Assembly (NCBI RefSeq): GCF_900106065.1
Contig: NZ_LT629796.1
Location: 5,618,501-5,682,500, forward strand
From: Pseudomonas mandelii
GTDB lineage: Bacteria > Pseudomonadota > Gammaproteobacteria > Pseudomonadales > Pseudomonadaceae
Direction of reading: 5' to 3'
Length of the DNA stretch: 64,000 nt
Part shown: in pieces, positions 28,351-37,983 of the stretch
Layout of the letters: each line of letters begins with the position of its first letter
Position numbering within the stretch: position 1 is the stretch's first letter
Notes under the pieces: generated by a model
Told to the model about the DNA's origin: nothing
What the model saw: the letters and a program-made list of their open reading frames with translations, nothing else
Database searches by the model: none
Made by a program: the position numbers and the translations under genes

Positions 28351-29913
28351 ATGTTGGACGCCAATCTTAAAGCCCAGTTGAAATCGTACCTGGAACGGGT
28401 CACCCAGCCGATCGAGATCATTGCTTCCCTCGACGACGGTGCGAAATCCCAGGAAATGCTCGAACTCCTGAAAGACGTTGCCAGTCTTTCCAGCCAGATT
28501 ACGTTGTTAGATAACGGTGACGATGCACGCAAGCCATCGTTCTCGATCAATCGCCCGGGTGCCGATATCAGCCTGCGTTTTGCCGGCATCCCGATGGGCC
28601 ATGAATTCACTTCGTTGGTGTTGGCCTTGCTGCAAGTGGGCGGCCACCCTTCGAAGGCCAGTGTTGAAGTGATCGAACAGATCCGTTCGCTCAAAGGCGA
28701 TTTCAGCTTCGAGACCTACTTTTCGCTGTCCTGCCAGAACTGCCCGGACGTGGTCCAGGCGCTGAACCTGATGGCGGTACTGAACCCGAACATCCGCCAC
28801 GTCGCCATCGACGGCGCGTTGTTCCAGGCCGAAGTCGATGATCGTCAGATCATGGCCGTGCCAAGCATTTACCTCAACGGCGTGAACTTCGGCCAGGGCC
28901 GCATGGGCCTGGAAGAAATCCTCGCCAAGATCGACACCAGCGGCATCGAGCGCCAGGCCGAGAAAATCAGCGCCAAGGAAGCCTTTGACGTATTGGTCGT
29001 CGGCGGTGGCCCGGCCGGTGCTTCGGCAGCGATCTACGCTGCTCGTAAAGGCATTCGCACCGGTGTGGCGGCTGAGCGTTTTGGTGGACAGGTGCTCGAC
29101 ACCATGGCCATCGAGAACTTCATCTCCGTGCAGGAAACCGAAGGCCCGAAACTGGCAGTAGCGCTGGAAGAACACGTCAAGCAATACGACGTCGACATCA
29201 TGAACCTGCAACGTGCCGATAAACTGGTGCCGGGCAAGAACGGTGAGTTGCACGAGGTCCATTTCGCCAGTGGCGCGACCCTGAAAGCCAGGACCGTGAT
29301 CCTCGCGACCGGTGCGCGGTGGCGTGAAATGAACGTCCCGGGCGAGCAGCAATACCGCAACAAAGGCGTGGCGTACTGCCCGCACTGTGATGGTCCGCTG
29401 TTCAAAGGCAAGCGCGTGGCGGTGATTGGCGGCGGTAACTCCGGCGTCGAAGCGGCCATCGATCTGGCGGGCATCGTGTCTCATGTCACGTTGCTGGAGT
29501 TTGACGTACAACTGCGCGCCGACGCGGTCTTGCAACGCAAGTTGCACAGCCTGCCGAACGTCACCGTGATCACCAGTGCGCAAACCACTGAAGTGTTGGG
29601 CGACGGTCAGAAGGTCAATGGCCTGCGTTACAAGGATCGTCAGTCTGACGAGCTGCGTAACGTAGAGCTGGAAGGGATCTTCGTGCAGATCGGTTTGCTT
29701 CCCAACACCGATTGGCTCAAAGGCACCATCGAGCTGTCGCCTCGCGGCGAGATCATCGTCGATGCCCGTGGTGAAACGTCGATGCCGGGCGTGTTTGCTG
29801 CCGGTGACGTCACCACCGTGCCGTACAAGCAGATCGTGATTGCAGTGGGCGAGGGCGCCAAGGCTTCGCTGAGCGCATTCGATCACCTGATCCGCACCTC
29901 CGCGCCGGCTTAA
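28351..29913 (+). CDS. ahpF: Alkyl hydroperoxide reductase flavoprotein subunit
   Basis: 520 residues. An N-terminal double-thioredoxin-like domain with CQNC ([12 protein letters not shown], about 128-131) passes electrons to AhpC. The C-terminal thioredoxin-reductase-like part has the FAD motif [19 protein letters not shown], redox disulphide CPHC ([13 protein letters not shown]), NAD motif [12 protein letters not shown] and the final FAD segment [15 protein letters not shown]. Follows ahpC after a terminator hairpin. Confidence 0.97.
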   Translation: MLDANLKAQLKSYLERVTQPIEIIASLDDGAKSQEMLELLKDVASLSSQITLLDNGDDARKPSFSINRPGADISLRFAGIPMGHEFTSLVLALLQVGGHPSKASVEVIEQIRSLKGDFSFETYFSLSCQNCPDVVQALNLMAVLNPNIRHVAIDGALFQAEVDDRQIMAVPSIYLNGVNFGQGRMGLEEILAKIDTSGIERQAEKISAKEAFDVLVVGGGPAGASAAIYAARKGIRTGVAAERFGGQVLDTMAIENFISVQETEGPKLAVALEEHVKQYDVDIMNLQRADKLVPGKNGELHEVHFASGATLKARTVILATGARWREMNVPGEQQYRNKGVAYCPHCDGPLFKGKRVAVIGGGNSGVEAAIDLAGIVSHVTLLEFDVQLRADAVLQRKLHSLPNVTVITSAQTTEVLGDGQKVNGLRYKDRQSDELRNVELEGIFVQIGLLPNTDWLKGTIELSPRGEIIVDARGETSMPGVFAAGDVTTVPYKQIVIAVGEGAKASLSAFDHLIRTSAPA

Positions 29914-29930
29914 ACACCAACGCTGAAACA

Positions 29931-29961
29931 CAAAACCCCATGAGCGATCATGGGGTTTTTG
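29931..29961. terminator. Bidirectional terminator, ahpF/gloA
   Basis: CAAAACCCCATGA-GCGA-TCATGGGGTTTTTG has T and A tracts on both sides, between convergent genes. Confidence 0.9.
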
Positions 29962-29982
29962 TGTGCGTGATACTGATCGTTC

Positions 29983-30033
29983 CCAAGCTCTGCGTGGTAA
30001 CGCCTACCGGGCTGAATTCCACGCAGAGCTTGG
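29983..30033. repeat. Perfect 15-bp inverted repeat with 21-nt loop
   Basis: CCAAGCTCTGCGTGG (29983-29997) and CCACGCAGAGCTTGG (30019-30033). The sequence resembles the dispersed intergenic CGTTCCCACGCTCTGCGTGG elements of Pseudomonas genomes. It lies just beyond the gloA stop. Confidence 0.85.
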
Positions 30034-30044
30034 CAGCGAATTTT

Positions 30045-30566
30045 TTACATCGGTGCCGGTTGGATGATCTCGACCCAGTACGCATCCGGGTCTTTGATAA
30101 AGGCCAGGCTCTTCATGCGCCCGTCGTTCAGGCGTTTCTGGAAATCGCAGCCCAGCGCTTCGAAACGTTCGCACGCCGCACGGATGTCCGGCACGGAGAT
30201 GCAGATATGGCCGAAGCCGCGCGGGTCGGTGTTGCCGTTGTGGTAGGCGAAATCCGCGTCGTTCTCGGTGCCGTGGTTATGGGTCAGTTCGAGAATGCCA
30301 GGGATCGATTTCATCCATTCGGTACGGGCGGCGGCGTCAGCCGGAATCTGGTTTTTATCAACCAGCGCCAGGAAATACAGACTGAACTCGGCTTCCGGGA
30401 AGTCGCGTTTTTCCACCAGCGAAAAACCCAGGATGCGCGTGTAGAAATCCAGGGACTTGGTGATGTCCTTGACCCGTAGCATGGTGTGGTTGAAGACGAA
30501 CTTCTGGGTGGCGGTGTCAGGTTGAGCGGTCACGCCGGGGAAAGTGTTCAATTCGTGCAGGCTCAT
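30045..30566 (-). CDS. gloA: Lactoylglutathione lyase (glyoxalase I)
   Basis: 173 residues, VOC fold. FNHTMLRVKDITKSLDFYTR, LGFSLVEKRDFPEAEFSLYF, ILELTHNHGTE and GFGHICISVPDI hold the metal ligands (two His, two Glu) of GloA; length and insertions fit the longer zinc-type enzyme. It converts the methylglyoxal-glutathione hemithioacetal to S-lactoylglutathione. The start has GGAGG seven bases upstream. It fits with nearby gorA and ahpCF in thiol and aldehyde defence. Confidence 0.95.
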   Translation of the reverse strand: MSLHELNTFPGVTAQPDTATQKFVFNHTMLRVKDITKSLDFYTRILGFSLVEKRDFPEAEFSLYFLALVDKNQIPADAAARTEWMKSIPGILELTHNHGTENDADFAYHNGNTDPRGFGHICISVPDIRAACERFEALGCDFQKRLNDGRMKSLAFIKDPDAYWVEIIQPAPM

Positions 30567-30711
30567 GGGCCCTCCGGAAAATAAGTGGGGCTAACGAATG
30601 GCGACAATGATACGCAAGGGCTGGGACATCACCAAACGCTAAGAGTCTGCTATTGCCTGACGGACGGGTGAGGCTCAGACTTTACGGTTCAATCCGTGAG
30701 TGCTCATTGCA

Positions 30712-31236
30712 ATGATCCGATTCTGTAAATCGACGTGGGTCCTGATTTTCCTGTTGTCAGGTGTCGCCAGCGCTCAAGCGGATGCACCGGTGGTGACCTG
30801 GCCGAAGGGCTGGGAGGTGGAAGCCGTTCCGCAAGATGATGCCAAACCAGGGGTTTCCCGACAGCGCGCGGTGAAAGTCGACCAAGGCGGCACGCCGGTA
30901 ATGGTGATGGAATTGACCATGACTCAAGTAGAAAGCGGTCATCAGGTCAATCTTGAGGGTGTGCTGCTGGAAATGCGCAAGTCGGTGCAGAAGGACTTCT
31001 TTCAAGGCGGCTATCAAAGTGTCTGCAACAAAATTCATCCGGCGACCTTGAGCCGCTTATCGGGATTGGAAACTACCTGCACGATTACGCAGAATGGTCG
31101 ACATGTGCTGTCGCAAACATTGGTCGCGGCGGTGGATGCCGATAAGGCTTATGTTCTTTCCTACGCGGGGCAGGCTGAGGCTTATAAGGCAAGTGAGGAT
31201 GAAATTGCGGCGGCTCGTAACAGCTTGAAACTTTAG
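30712..31236 (+). CDS. Exported hypothetical protein, DUF4946-like
   Basis: 174 residues from the ATG at 30712 (a GTG at 30700 is possible). Signal peptide MIRFCKSTWVLIFLLSGVASAQADA. The mature domain begins VVTWPKGWEVE and holds MVMELTMTQVESGHQVNLE and two Cys (VCNKIHPA, TTCTI). It resembles the Pseudomonas DUF4946 family, of unknown function. Periplasmic by prediction. Confidence 0.7.
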   Translation: MIRFCKSTWVLIFLLSGVASAQADAPVVTWPKGWEVEAVPQDDAKPGVSRQRAVKVDQGGTPVMVMELTMTQVESGHQVNLEGVLLEMRKSVQKDFFQGGYQSVCNKIHPATLSRLSGLETTCTITQNGRHVLSQTLVAAVDADKAYVLSYAGQAEAYKASEDEIAAARNSLKL

Positions 31237-31367
31237 TTGCGGGTTTGCGTGACTGCAGATTTCAGCGCGATCTGAAATCTTTAGATACCCAAACGGATTA
31301 AGCATAAAGTTTAGTCGGCAAGTAGCGAGTTGAACGACTCCCCTCGTTGCATTGAGAGGCCGGCCAT

Positions 31368-31394
31368 AAAAAAAGCCCTGCATTGGCAGGGCTT
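31368..31394 (-). terminator. Terminator of mvaT-like gene
   Basis: The minus strand reads AAGCCCTGCCAATGCAGGGC, then a T7 tract. Confidence 0.9.
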
Positions 31395-31412
31395 GTTTAT
31401 CACCGCGAGCGC

Positions 31413-31781
31413 TTAGCCTCGCAGCCAGGAATCTACGGTGGCGGCACCGTATTGTTCCTTCCAGGCTTTCAGGCCACGGTGGTTGCCGCCCTTGGTTTCA
31501 ATCAGCTCACCGGTATGCGGGTTGTGATAAACCTTGACCACACGGGCGCGACGGGTTTTAGGGGCTGCTGCCTGCAGACCGGATTTTGCCGGGTTCGGAT
31601 CGAGGATGGCGATGATGTCGCGCAGGCTTTTGCCGTAGGTTTTCATCAGCCCCTGGAGCTTTTCTTCGAATTCGATTTCTTTCTTGAGCCCGGCATCATT
31701 CTTCAGCGATTCCAGCTGCTTGAGCTGTTCTTGAAGGGCCTTCTCAGCGGCACGAAATTCAGCGAGTCTGGACAAATTCAT
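31413..31781 (-). CDS. mvaT: MvaT-family H-NS-like xenogeneic silencer
   Basis: 122 residues from the ATG at 31781 (MNLSRLAEFRAAEKALQ); earlier in-frame codons are not family-like. The N-terminal coiled coil (1-60) mediates oligomerisation. The C-terminal DNA-binding domain has VVKVYHNPHTGELIETKGGN and the AT-pincer/hook region HRGLKAWKEQYG. It binds AT-rich DNA and silences acquired genes. The upstream region (31822-32007) is AT-rich, consistent with autoregulation. Confidence 0.93.
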   Translation of the reverse strand: MNLSRLAEFRAAEKALQEQLKQLESLKNDAGLKKEIEFEEKLQGLMKTYGKSLRDIIAILDPNPAKSGLQAAAPKTRRARVVKVYHNPHTGELIETKGGNHRGLKAWKEQYGAATVDSWLRG

Positions 31782-32007
31782 TACTCCAATAGTGTGTTTG
31801 GCTGATACCAACCGCAAACAAAGCTATAAGCCAAGAGCCTTGAAGCGACTCGGTGATAGTGGCTCACCTGCCAATCTTGCGCAGGCATGAAAAATTGTAG
31901 TAGTTAATTGGCCAAGAGTAAATCCTGTCTTTTTCTTCATGTAACTACAGTAGTCTTTTGATTCAATTTGGTGCGCTGCTTCGTTGCATCGTCGCTTAAA
32001 CCGCAGG

Positions 32008-33540
32008 TTAATGGTGCCTTAATGCATTAATGAATTCGGCTCCTGGCATCGGTCGACCGAACAAATAACCTTGCAGAAAGTTCACGCCGTGTGCGGCCAG
32101 ATAGTCACTTTGCTCCTCGGTTTCCACGCCTTCGGCGACGATGCCCAGATCAAGCTTGGCCGACAATTCGATAATGCTGTCCAGAATGTGCCGGGAAAGC
32201 GCGTCAACGCCGATCATCGCGACAAAACTCTGATCGATTTTCAGAAAGTCCACATTGAACTGACGCAGATAACCGAGGCTTGAGTGACCTGTGCCAAAGT
32301 CATCGATAGCGATCATTACGCCCAAGGTGCGAAGCTGCTCGAACAGCTGGTGCGTAATGGCCGTTGGTTCGATCAGTTCGCGCTCGGTCAATTCCAGCAC
32401 CAGGTGGATGGCCCCTGGTGCGAAGGCACTGAGAAACTCCCGGCAGTCTTCGACCAGGTCCAAGTCCTTGCAATGACTGGCGGTGATGTTGATGCCAATG
32501 TGAAATGGCCCATCGAACGAAGCAGCGGCAGGCGCCAACAGCGCCGCGGTGTGCCGCATCAACGAGCGGGTCATTGGCACGATCAACCCGGAATGCTCGG
32601 CAAAAGGAATGAACAGGTCCGGGCGTACCAGGCCTTCCTTCGGGTGATTCCAGCGCATCAACACTTCGGCGCCGGACCAGGTTTTAGTATCGCCATGCAC
32701 CACGGGCTGAAAGTACGGAACAAACTCACCTGCCTCCAGCGCACGCTGCATTTCATGGCTGGGGGACGACGAGCGTTTTTGCAGGACATGTCCGATTGCG
32801 CCCGAGACCACGCCGAAGAAGATCAGCAAACTGAACAGCGGTGGGTACTCGCTGTTCATGTAGCGCCAGGTTTCACCCTCGGGGAAACCGGCTGCGACCG
32901 TAAAGCCATAACGCGTGGACGTCAGTTTGCTCTCGGCTACGGGCGGGACGGGAAGGGCGACATCGTGAACCTTGCCGTCGGCGGATAACCAGTTGGGACC
33001 GACTTGCAGCAACAGGATCGTCTTGCGACCAATCATGCGCAGCACGTTGCTCAGGTGATAACCGTCCAGCGTACTTAAAGCTCCCTGTTTTCCTTCGCCC
33101 AGTCGATACACCAGTATCGCAGTGTCAGGCGTGACCAGGTTGCCTTTCATCAGTAGCAACCGGCCTTTGGAGTAGTCGCCGGCACTGAGCTTTTCGTGGT
33201 AGTCACCGAACAAAGAACTGCAATAAATGCTGTCGTCCCACACCAGATTCGTCGCGCGCACGAATGGACCGCGGGTGACCTGTTCACGCAGGGCCAATTT
33301 GACGTCTTTGCAGTTTTGGCCGGCCAGCGGCAGCAGTTCTCGTGCCGCCTGGGCGTTACGGTCGAGCATCAGTTCGAATTGGCGGATGGCTTCTTCGGCC
33401 GTCAGCTCGGTGCTCTGCTTGAGCGCACGCTCGGCCTGCATATAGAGAATGACAACCCCCAACAGCACCGGGAGTACCCCGCTCAAAACGGTCACAGCCA
33501 TTCGTTTGCCGCGTTTGTGGGTCTTGGCGTTTAGTGGCAT
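32008..33540 (-). CDS. CSS-motif EAL cyclic-di-GMP phosphodiesterase
   Basis: 510 residues. Membrane helix at about 15-33, a periplasmic CSS domain (about 40-235) with the signature Cys in SIYCSSLFG and an earlier NCKDVKLAL Cys, a second helix (about 237-255), then EAL. Catalytic residues: AEVLMRW (EVL instead of EAL), NITASH, LELTERELIE, DDFGTGHSSL, FLKIDQSF and EGVETEEQ, so it is probably active. In CSS-EAL proteins, redox control of the Cys pair through DsbA/DsbB governs activity and proteolysis. It is monocistronic. Confidence 0.93.
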   Translation of the reverse strand: MPLNAKTHKRGKRMAVTVLSGVLPVLLGVVILYMQAERALKQSTELTAEEAIRQFELMLDRNAQAARELLPLAGQNCKDVKLALREQVTRGPFVRATNLVWDDSIYCSSLFGDYHEKLSAGDYSKGRLLLMKGNLVTPDTAILVYRLGEGKQGALSTLDGYHLSNVLRMIGRKTILLLQVGPNWLSADGKVHDVALPVPPVAESKLTSTRYGFTVAAGFPEGETWRYMNSEYPPLFSLLIFFGVVSGAIGHVLQKRSSSPSHEMQRALEAGEFVPYFQPVVHGDTKTWSGAEVLMRWNHPKEGLVRPDLFIPFAEHSGLIVPMTRSLMRHTAALLAPAAASFDGPFHIGINITASHCKDLDLVEDCREFLSAFAPGAIHLVLELTERELIEPTAITHQLFEQLRTLGVMIAIDDFGTGHSSLGYLRQFNVDFLKIDQSFVAMIGVDALSRHILDSIIELSAKLDLGIVAEGVETEEQSDYLAAHGVNFLQGYLFGRPMPGAEFINALRHH

Positions 33541-33656
33541 TCACAAAGCCTGTGACGAAGGGATACGGCTCTCAAATGCAGGGAGGACAACGGCACGCCT
33601 CCCAAAAAAGAGTTCAGGTAGTGGGCATGATAGATGGCTGTCGGTACTTATGCCGG

Positions 33657-34529
33657 TCAACGATAGTCAAGGTTTGTAGCCATTTGGATAAACGCCAGCG
33701 TTGCGGGCGACGATTGACGTTGGTCGAGCACTGCCAGGCCCACCTGCCGATTGACGGATGGAGACAGCGGTTTTTTCACGTAGCGGCTGTCGTTGTCGTC
33801 GGGCAACGAACCTTCGGCGACCACGGTCACGGCATCGCCTCGGCCTACCGTGTCGAGGGTGCTGAGCAGCTGCGAGCAGCGATAACGGATGTTCGGTGTC
33901 AGCCGGGCAGCCGTGAACAGCCGTGAAACCAGCTCCGAAGACCCGGCTTCGGTCAGCACGAACGGGTCGTGACACAAGTCGCTCAAACTCAGGCTGTCGC
34001 GACCGGTCAGCGGGTGATCGGAGGGCAACAGCGCGACCATCCGGTCTTCGATCAGCCTGAAGGTATCGAAGCGATCTTCGGGCAGCACCACGAAACCGAT
34101 ATCGATTCGTCGTTCTTCCAGCCACTGGATAATCTGCCGGTCCGGACCTTCGTCGATGTGCACTTCGATACCGGGGTGAGCGGCGCGGTAGTGCGCCAGG
34201 ATCTGTGGCAGCAGTTTGATCGATGAGGTGGGGCCGAACGAGCCGATGCGCAGGGTGCCGCGCTTCATCCCGCGAGCGTCGGCGGCTTCCTGGCGCAAGG
34301 TGTCGGCCAACCCGAGCATGGCCCGGGCGCGCGACAAGAGCTGTAGACCGATGTCGCTCGGCTCGACTTGGGACTGGTGGCGCCGGAACAACTCGACACC
34401 CAATTCCTGTTCCAGCGACTTCAAGGCATGCGACACCGCCGATTGGGAGATCCCCAGCCGATTGGCCGCCGCCGTGAACCCGCGCAGTTCGGCGACCAGC
34501 GAAAAAATCTCGAGTTGTGTCAGGGTCAT
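33657..34529 (-). CDS. LysR-family transcriptional regulator
   Basis: 290 residues. N-terminal winged helix (LEIFSLVAELRGFTAAANRL, SQSAVSHALKSLEQELGVEL) and a C-terminal periplasmic-binding-like effector domain (LRIGSFGPTSSIKLLPQILA). It is divergent from an EamA exporter gene 78 bp away and probably controls it. Effector unknown. Confidence 0.93.
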   Translation of the reverse strand: MTLTQLEIFSLVAELRGFTAAANRLGISQSAVSHALKSLEQELGVELFRRHQSQVEPSDIGLQLLSRARAMLGLADTLRQEAADARGMKRGTLRIGSFGPTSSIKLLPQILAHYRAAHPGIEVHIDEGPDRQIIQWLEERRIDIGFVVLPEDRFDTFRLIEDRMVALLPSDHPLTGRDSLSLSDLCHDPFVLTEAGSSELVSRLFTAARLTPNIRYRCSQLLSTLDTVGRGDAVTVVAEGSLPDDNDSRYVKKPLSPSVNRQVGLAVLDQRQSSPATLAFIQMATNLDYR

Positions 34530-34607
34530 GAGTCTTTACTCATTTTACGATGATCATGCATTAGTCAAATGATACGTCATCTTCCCTGACTGAAGTCCTT
34601 GCACCTC

Positions 34608-35546
34608 ATGAATGCTTACGCGCAAACAACCTCATCGGATGTGCCGGTTTATTTGAAACTCGCCGCCGTCACCATGATCTGGGGCGGGACGTTCGTGGCT
34701 GGCCGGTTTCTCGCGGACAGCCTCAGCCCATTGTTCGCCGCCAGCCTCAGATTCCTCCTGGTCAGCGTGGTATTGCTGCTGTTTTTGCTGCTGGCCCGCG
34801 TACCACTGGCGAAGCCGAGCCCCGGGCAGTGGCTGCAACTGGCGCTGCTGGGGTTCTTCGGCATTTTCTTCTACAACCTGTGCTTCTTTTATGGACTGCA
34901 TTACATCAATGCATCGCGAGCGTCATTGATTGTGGTGCTGAATCCCGCCGTGATCGGACTGGCGTCGTGGCTGCTGTTCAAGGAGCGCTTGAGTCGGGCG
35001 AAGGTTATCGGGATCGCGATCTGTATCGCCGGGGCGAGCCTGGTGATCGTCAGTCGCAACCCGCAGTTACTGGTCGACAACGCCGACGCGTGGATCGGTG
35101 ACCTGCTGATTTTCGGCTGCGTGCTCGGCTGGGGGATTTACTCGCTGTTCTCCAAAGAACTGAACCACTCCCTGGGGCCGGTGCAGACGGTGGCGTATTC
35201 GATTCTGCTCGGCACCCTGATGCTGTGGGTGGCAAGTGCGATACGGGGTGAACTGAGTGTCAGCGCGCTCATGAGCCTCGGTCCGCAGCAATGGATGAGC
35301 CTGATGTACCTGGGTGTATTGGGCTCGGCGCTGGCCTACATCGGCTATTACGATGGCATTCGCCAAATCGGCGCGACACGTTCGGGGGTGTTCATTGCCC
35401 TGAATCCGCTGACGGCGGTGATCCTCGGCGCGTTACTGTTGGGCGAGCAGTTGACGCTGGCGATGTGCCTGGGAGGCGGGCTGATTCTCGCGGGGATTTT
35501 CCTGTGCAACAAACCCCTTGCGCGAGCAGGGAAAAAGGGGATTTGA
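34608..35546 (+). CDS. EamA/DMT-family metabolite exporter
   Basis: 312 residues from the ATG at 34608. Ten predicted membrane helices in two EamA repeats: AAVTMIWGGTFVAGRFLAD at the start of the first, and LIFGCVLGWGIYSLFSKELN at the start of the second. The family exports amino acids and related metabolites. Paired with the divergent LysR gene. Confidence 0.9.
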   Translation: MNAYAQTTSSDVPVYLKLAAVTMIWGGTFVAGRFLADSLSPLFAASLRFLLVSVVLLLFLLLARVPLAKPSPGQWLQLALLGFFGIFFYNLCFFYGLHYINASRASLIVVLNPAVIGLASWLLFKERLSRAKVIGIAICIAGASLVIVSRNPQLLVDNADAWIGDLLIFGCVLGWGIYSLFSKELNHSLGPVQTVAYSILLGTLMLWVASAIRGELSVSALMSLGPQQWMSLMYLGVLGSALAYIGYYDGIRQIGATRSGVFIALNPLTAVILGALLLGEQLTLAMCLGGGLILAGIFLCNKPLARAGKKGI

Positions 35547-35654
35547 TACAGAAGGCGGACAAACCTATTTACGCTGTGTAGAATCGGGTTACGCATACAA
35601 TAATAATCGTCTTCTGCCAGCAGAAGCCTCGCCCGCATCAGCCTTGGGTCGACA

Positions 35655-35759
35655 ATGAAAAGTTTTGGGTTTCAATTGATCTACGGTGACTTCCTCGCCC
35701 GCAGCGTGCGGGGCATCTCCTGCGCGCCACCCGCCGGCTTCAGCATTCTTAGCAACTAA
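35655..35759 (+). CDS. Putative 34-residue leader peptide upstream of hpd
   Basis: ATG at 35655 to TAA at 35757-35759. It begins MKSFGFQLIYGDFLARSVRG and ends ISCAPPAGFSILSN. It stops 36 bp before the hpd start. No strong ribosome-binding site is seen. The composition looks protein-like, and I recall similar short peptides in pseudomonads but cannot verify this. It could be a regulatory uORF in the hpd leader. A hairpin CTTCTG/CAGAAG lies at 35611-35626, further upstream. Confidence 0.4.
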   Translation: MKSFGFQLIYGDFLARSVRGISCAPPAGFSILSN

Positions 35760-35795
35760 CGTTCCGTTAATTCTAAAAAATGATGAGGCGCCAAA

Positions 35796-36872
35796 ATGGC
35801 AGATTTATACGAAAACCCAATGGGCCTGATGGGCTTTGAGTTCATCGAGTTCGCATCGCCGACCCCGAACACCCTGGAGCCGATCTTCGAGATCATGGGC
35901 TTCACCAAGGTCGCGACCCACCGCTCCAAAGACGTGCACCTGTATCGCCAAGGCCAGATCAACCTGATCCTCAACAACGAACCGCACAGCGTTGCTTCGT
36001 ACTTCGCGGCCGAGCACGGCCCGTCGGTGTGCGGCATGGCGTTCCGCGTCAAGGATTCGCAACTGGCCTACAAGCGCGCGCTGGAAATCGGCGCCCAGCC
36101 GATCCACATCGAAACCGGGCCGATGGAACTGAACCTGCCGGCGATCAAAGGCATTGGCGGCGCGCCGCTGTACCTGATCGACCGTTTTGGTGAGGGCAGC
36201 TCGATCTACGACATCGACTTCGTGTTCATCGAAGGTGTTGACCGCAACCCGGTCGGCGCCGGTCTGAAAATCATCGATCACCTGACCCACAACGTGTATC
36301 GCGGTCGCATGGCGTATTGGGCCAACTTCTACGAGAAGCTGTTCAACTTCCGTGAGATCCGTTACTTCGACATCAAGGGCGAATACACCGGCCTGACCTC
36401 CAAGGCCATGACCGCGCCGGACGGCATGATCCGCATCCCGCTGAACGAAGAATCGTCCAAGGGCGCCGGGCAGATCGAAGAGTTCCTGATGCAGTTCAAT
36501 GGTGAGGGCATCCAGCACGTGGCCTTCCTCAGCGATGACCTGATCAAGACCTGGGATCACCTGAAAAGCATCGGCATGCGCTTCATGACCGCGCCACCGG
36601 AAACCTACTACGAAATGCTCGAAGGCCGCCTGCCGAACCACGGTGAGCCGGTCGATCAGCTGCAATCGCGTGGGATCCTGCTGGACGGTTCGTCCGAGTC
36701 GGGCGACAAGCGTCTGTTGCTGCAGATTTTCTCGGAAACCCTGATGGGGCCGGTGTTCTTCGAATTCATCCAGCGTAAAGGCGACGACGGTTTCGGCGAA
36801 GGCAACTTCAAGGCACTGTTCGAATCGATCGAACGTGATCAGGTTCGCCGCGGTGTACTCGCCACCGATTAA
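35796..36872 (+). CDS. hpd: 4-hydroxyphenylpyruvate dioxygenase
   Basis: 358 residues, the bacterial HPPD length. Two VOC modules; the Fe(II) ligands lie in the C-terminal one: His in [14 protein letters not shown], His in [12 protein letters not shown] and Glu in [20 protein letters not shown]. It converts 4-hydroxyphenylpyruvate to homogentisate in tyrosine catabolism and pyomelanin formation. GAGG lies before the ATG. No other tyrosine-pathway genes are adjacent. Confidence 0.97.
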   Translation: MADLYENPMGLMGFEFIEFASPTPNTLEPIFEIMGFTKVATHRSKDVHLYRQGQINLILNNEPHSVASYFAAEHGPSVCGMAFRVKDSQLAYKRALEIGAQPIHIETGPMELNLPAIKGIGGAPLYLIDRFGEGSSIYDIDFVFIEGVDRNPVGAGLKIIDHLTHNVYRGRMAYWANFYEKLFNFREIRYFDIKGEYTGLTSKAMTAPDGMIRIPLNEESSKGAGQIEEFLMQFNGEGIQHVAFLSDDLIKTWDHLKSIGMRFMTAPPETYYEMLEGRLPNHGEPVDQLQSRGILLDGSSESGDKRLLLQIFSETLMGPVFFEFIQRKGDDGFGEGNFKALFESIERDQVRRGVLATD

Positions 36873-36890
36873 GCCGCTTCACCGTTAAAA

Positions 36891-36981
36891 CTGCAGGAGT
36901 GAGCCTGCTCGCGATAGTGTCGTCAAATTCAACATCATTGTTGACTGACAGATAGCTATCGCGGGCAGGCTCACTCCTGCA
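36891..36981. repeat. REPIN (inverted pair of REP sequences)
   Basis: TGCAGGAGTGAGCCTGCTCG (from 36891) is mirrored by CGGGCAGGCTCACTCCTGCA near 36962-36981, with about 45 bp between. It lies between convergent hpd and the rarD-like gene and could fold into a long hairpin. Confidence 0.95.
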
Positions 36982-36999
36982 TTTGGTTTTGTGTAGGGC

Positions 37000-37935
37000 T
37001 TAAGGTTTGCGATGCCGAACCAGGTGCTTGAACCCTTCAAACACCAGCACCACCACCGCCAGCCAGATCGGAATATAAGTCAACCATTCCCCGGGCTTGA
37101 TGCTTTCCCCAAGCAGCAACGCAACGCCCAGCAGCAACACCGGTTCTACATAACTCAACAGCCCGAACAGACTGAACGGCAACAACCGGCTGGCGATGAT
37201 GTAGACCACCAGCGCCGACGCGCTGATCACTCCGAGTATCGGGATTAGCAGCGACAACCACGGGTGTTGATCAAACACGCCGAAACCCTGTTCGCCACTC
37301 TGCACGAACCAGAATGCCACCGGCAGCGTCAACGCCATGTCCAGCCATAAACCGCCAAGGTTGTCGGCGGCCAGGCGCTTGCGCAGGATGAAATACAAGG
37401 GATAGCCGATGCAGACCAGCAAGGTTGCCCAGGAAAAACCACCGACCTGATACACCTCGTTGATCACCCCAAGGCAGGCCAGCACCACGGCGATTTTTTG
37501 CAGATACGAGAGGCGCTCGCCATAGGCGATCCGCCCGGTCAGGACCATGGTCAGCGGCAACAGAAAATAGCCGAGCGACACATCCAGGCTGTAGCCGTTG
37601 AGCGGCGCCCACATGAACAGCCAAAGCTGCACGCCGAGCAGGGCAGAGGAGGCGATCAGGCCGGCGATCAGTTTGCGATTCCCGGCGATACGCCGAAAAA
37701 TCTCGACCACGCGTTTCCATTCGCCGGAAACCATCATGAACACGGTCATGCACGGCACGGTCAGCAGCATGCGCCAGCCGAAAATCTCCACGCCGCTCAA
37801 GGGGGTGAGCAGCGAGGTGTAGTAATACATGACGGCAAACAGCACCGAGGCCGAGACCGATAAAGCGATACCTTTAGACAAACTGCCCTCGCGAGGTTGA
37901 ACGTGAAACGGGCGCAGAGGATACGTGGTTTTCAC
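37000..37935 (-). CDS. RarD-like EamA transporter
   Basis: 311 residues with ten predicted membrane helices after a ~20-residue cytosolic N-terminus. SVSASVLFAVMYYYTSLLTP then GVEIFGWRMLLTVPCM resembles the RarD (chloramphenicol-sensitivity) branch of the DMT superfamily. Substrate unknown. The next upstream gene (a 2-hydroxyacid dehydrogenase) is 48 bp away on the same strand. Confidence 0.85.
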   Translation of the reverse strand: MKTTYPLRPFHVQPREGSLSKGIALSVSASVLFAVMYYYTSLLTPLSGVEIFGWRMLLTVPCMTVFMMVSGEWKRVVEIFRRIAGNRKLIAGLIASSALLGVQLWLFMWAPLNGYSLDVSLGYFLLPLTMVLTGRIAYGERLSYLQKIAVVLACLGVINEVYQVGGFSWATLLVCIGYPLYFILRKRLAADNLGGLWLDMALTLPVAFWFVQSGEQGFGVFDQHPWLSLLIPILGVISASALVVYIIASRLLPFSLFGLLSYVEPVLLLGVALLLGESIKPGEWLTYIPIWLAVVVLVFEGFKHLVRHRKP

Positions 37936-37983
37936 GTTCAGTATTGACCAACATCGATCGAGTGCGAGAGCGGCGCTTCGGTC

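Noticed and set aside
28507..29931. 474-codon open frame opposite ahpF
   Set aside because: Antisense shadow of ahpF, with composition rich in His/Gln/Arg typical of reversed GC-rich codons.
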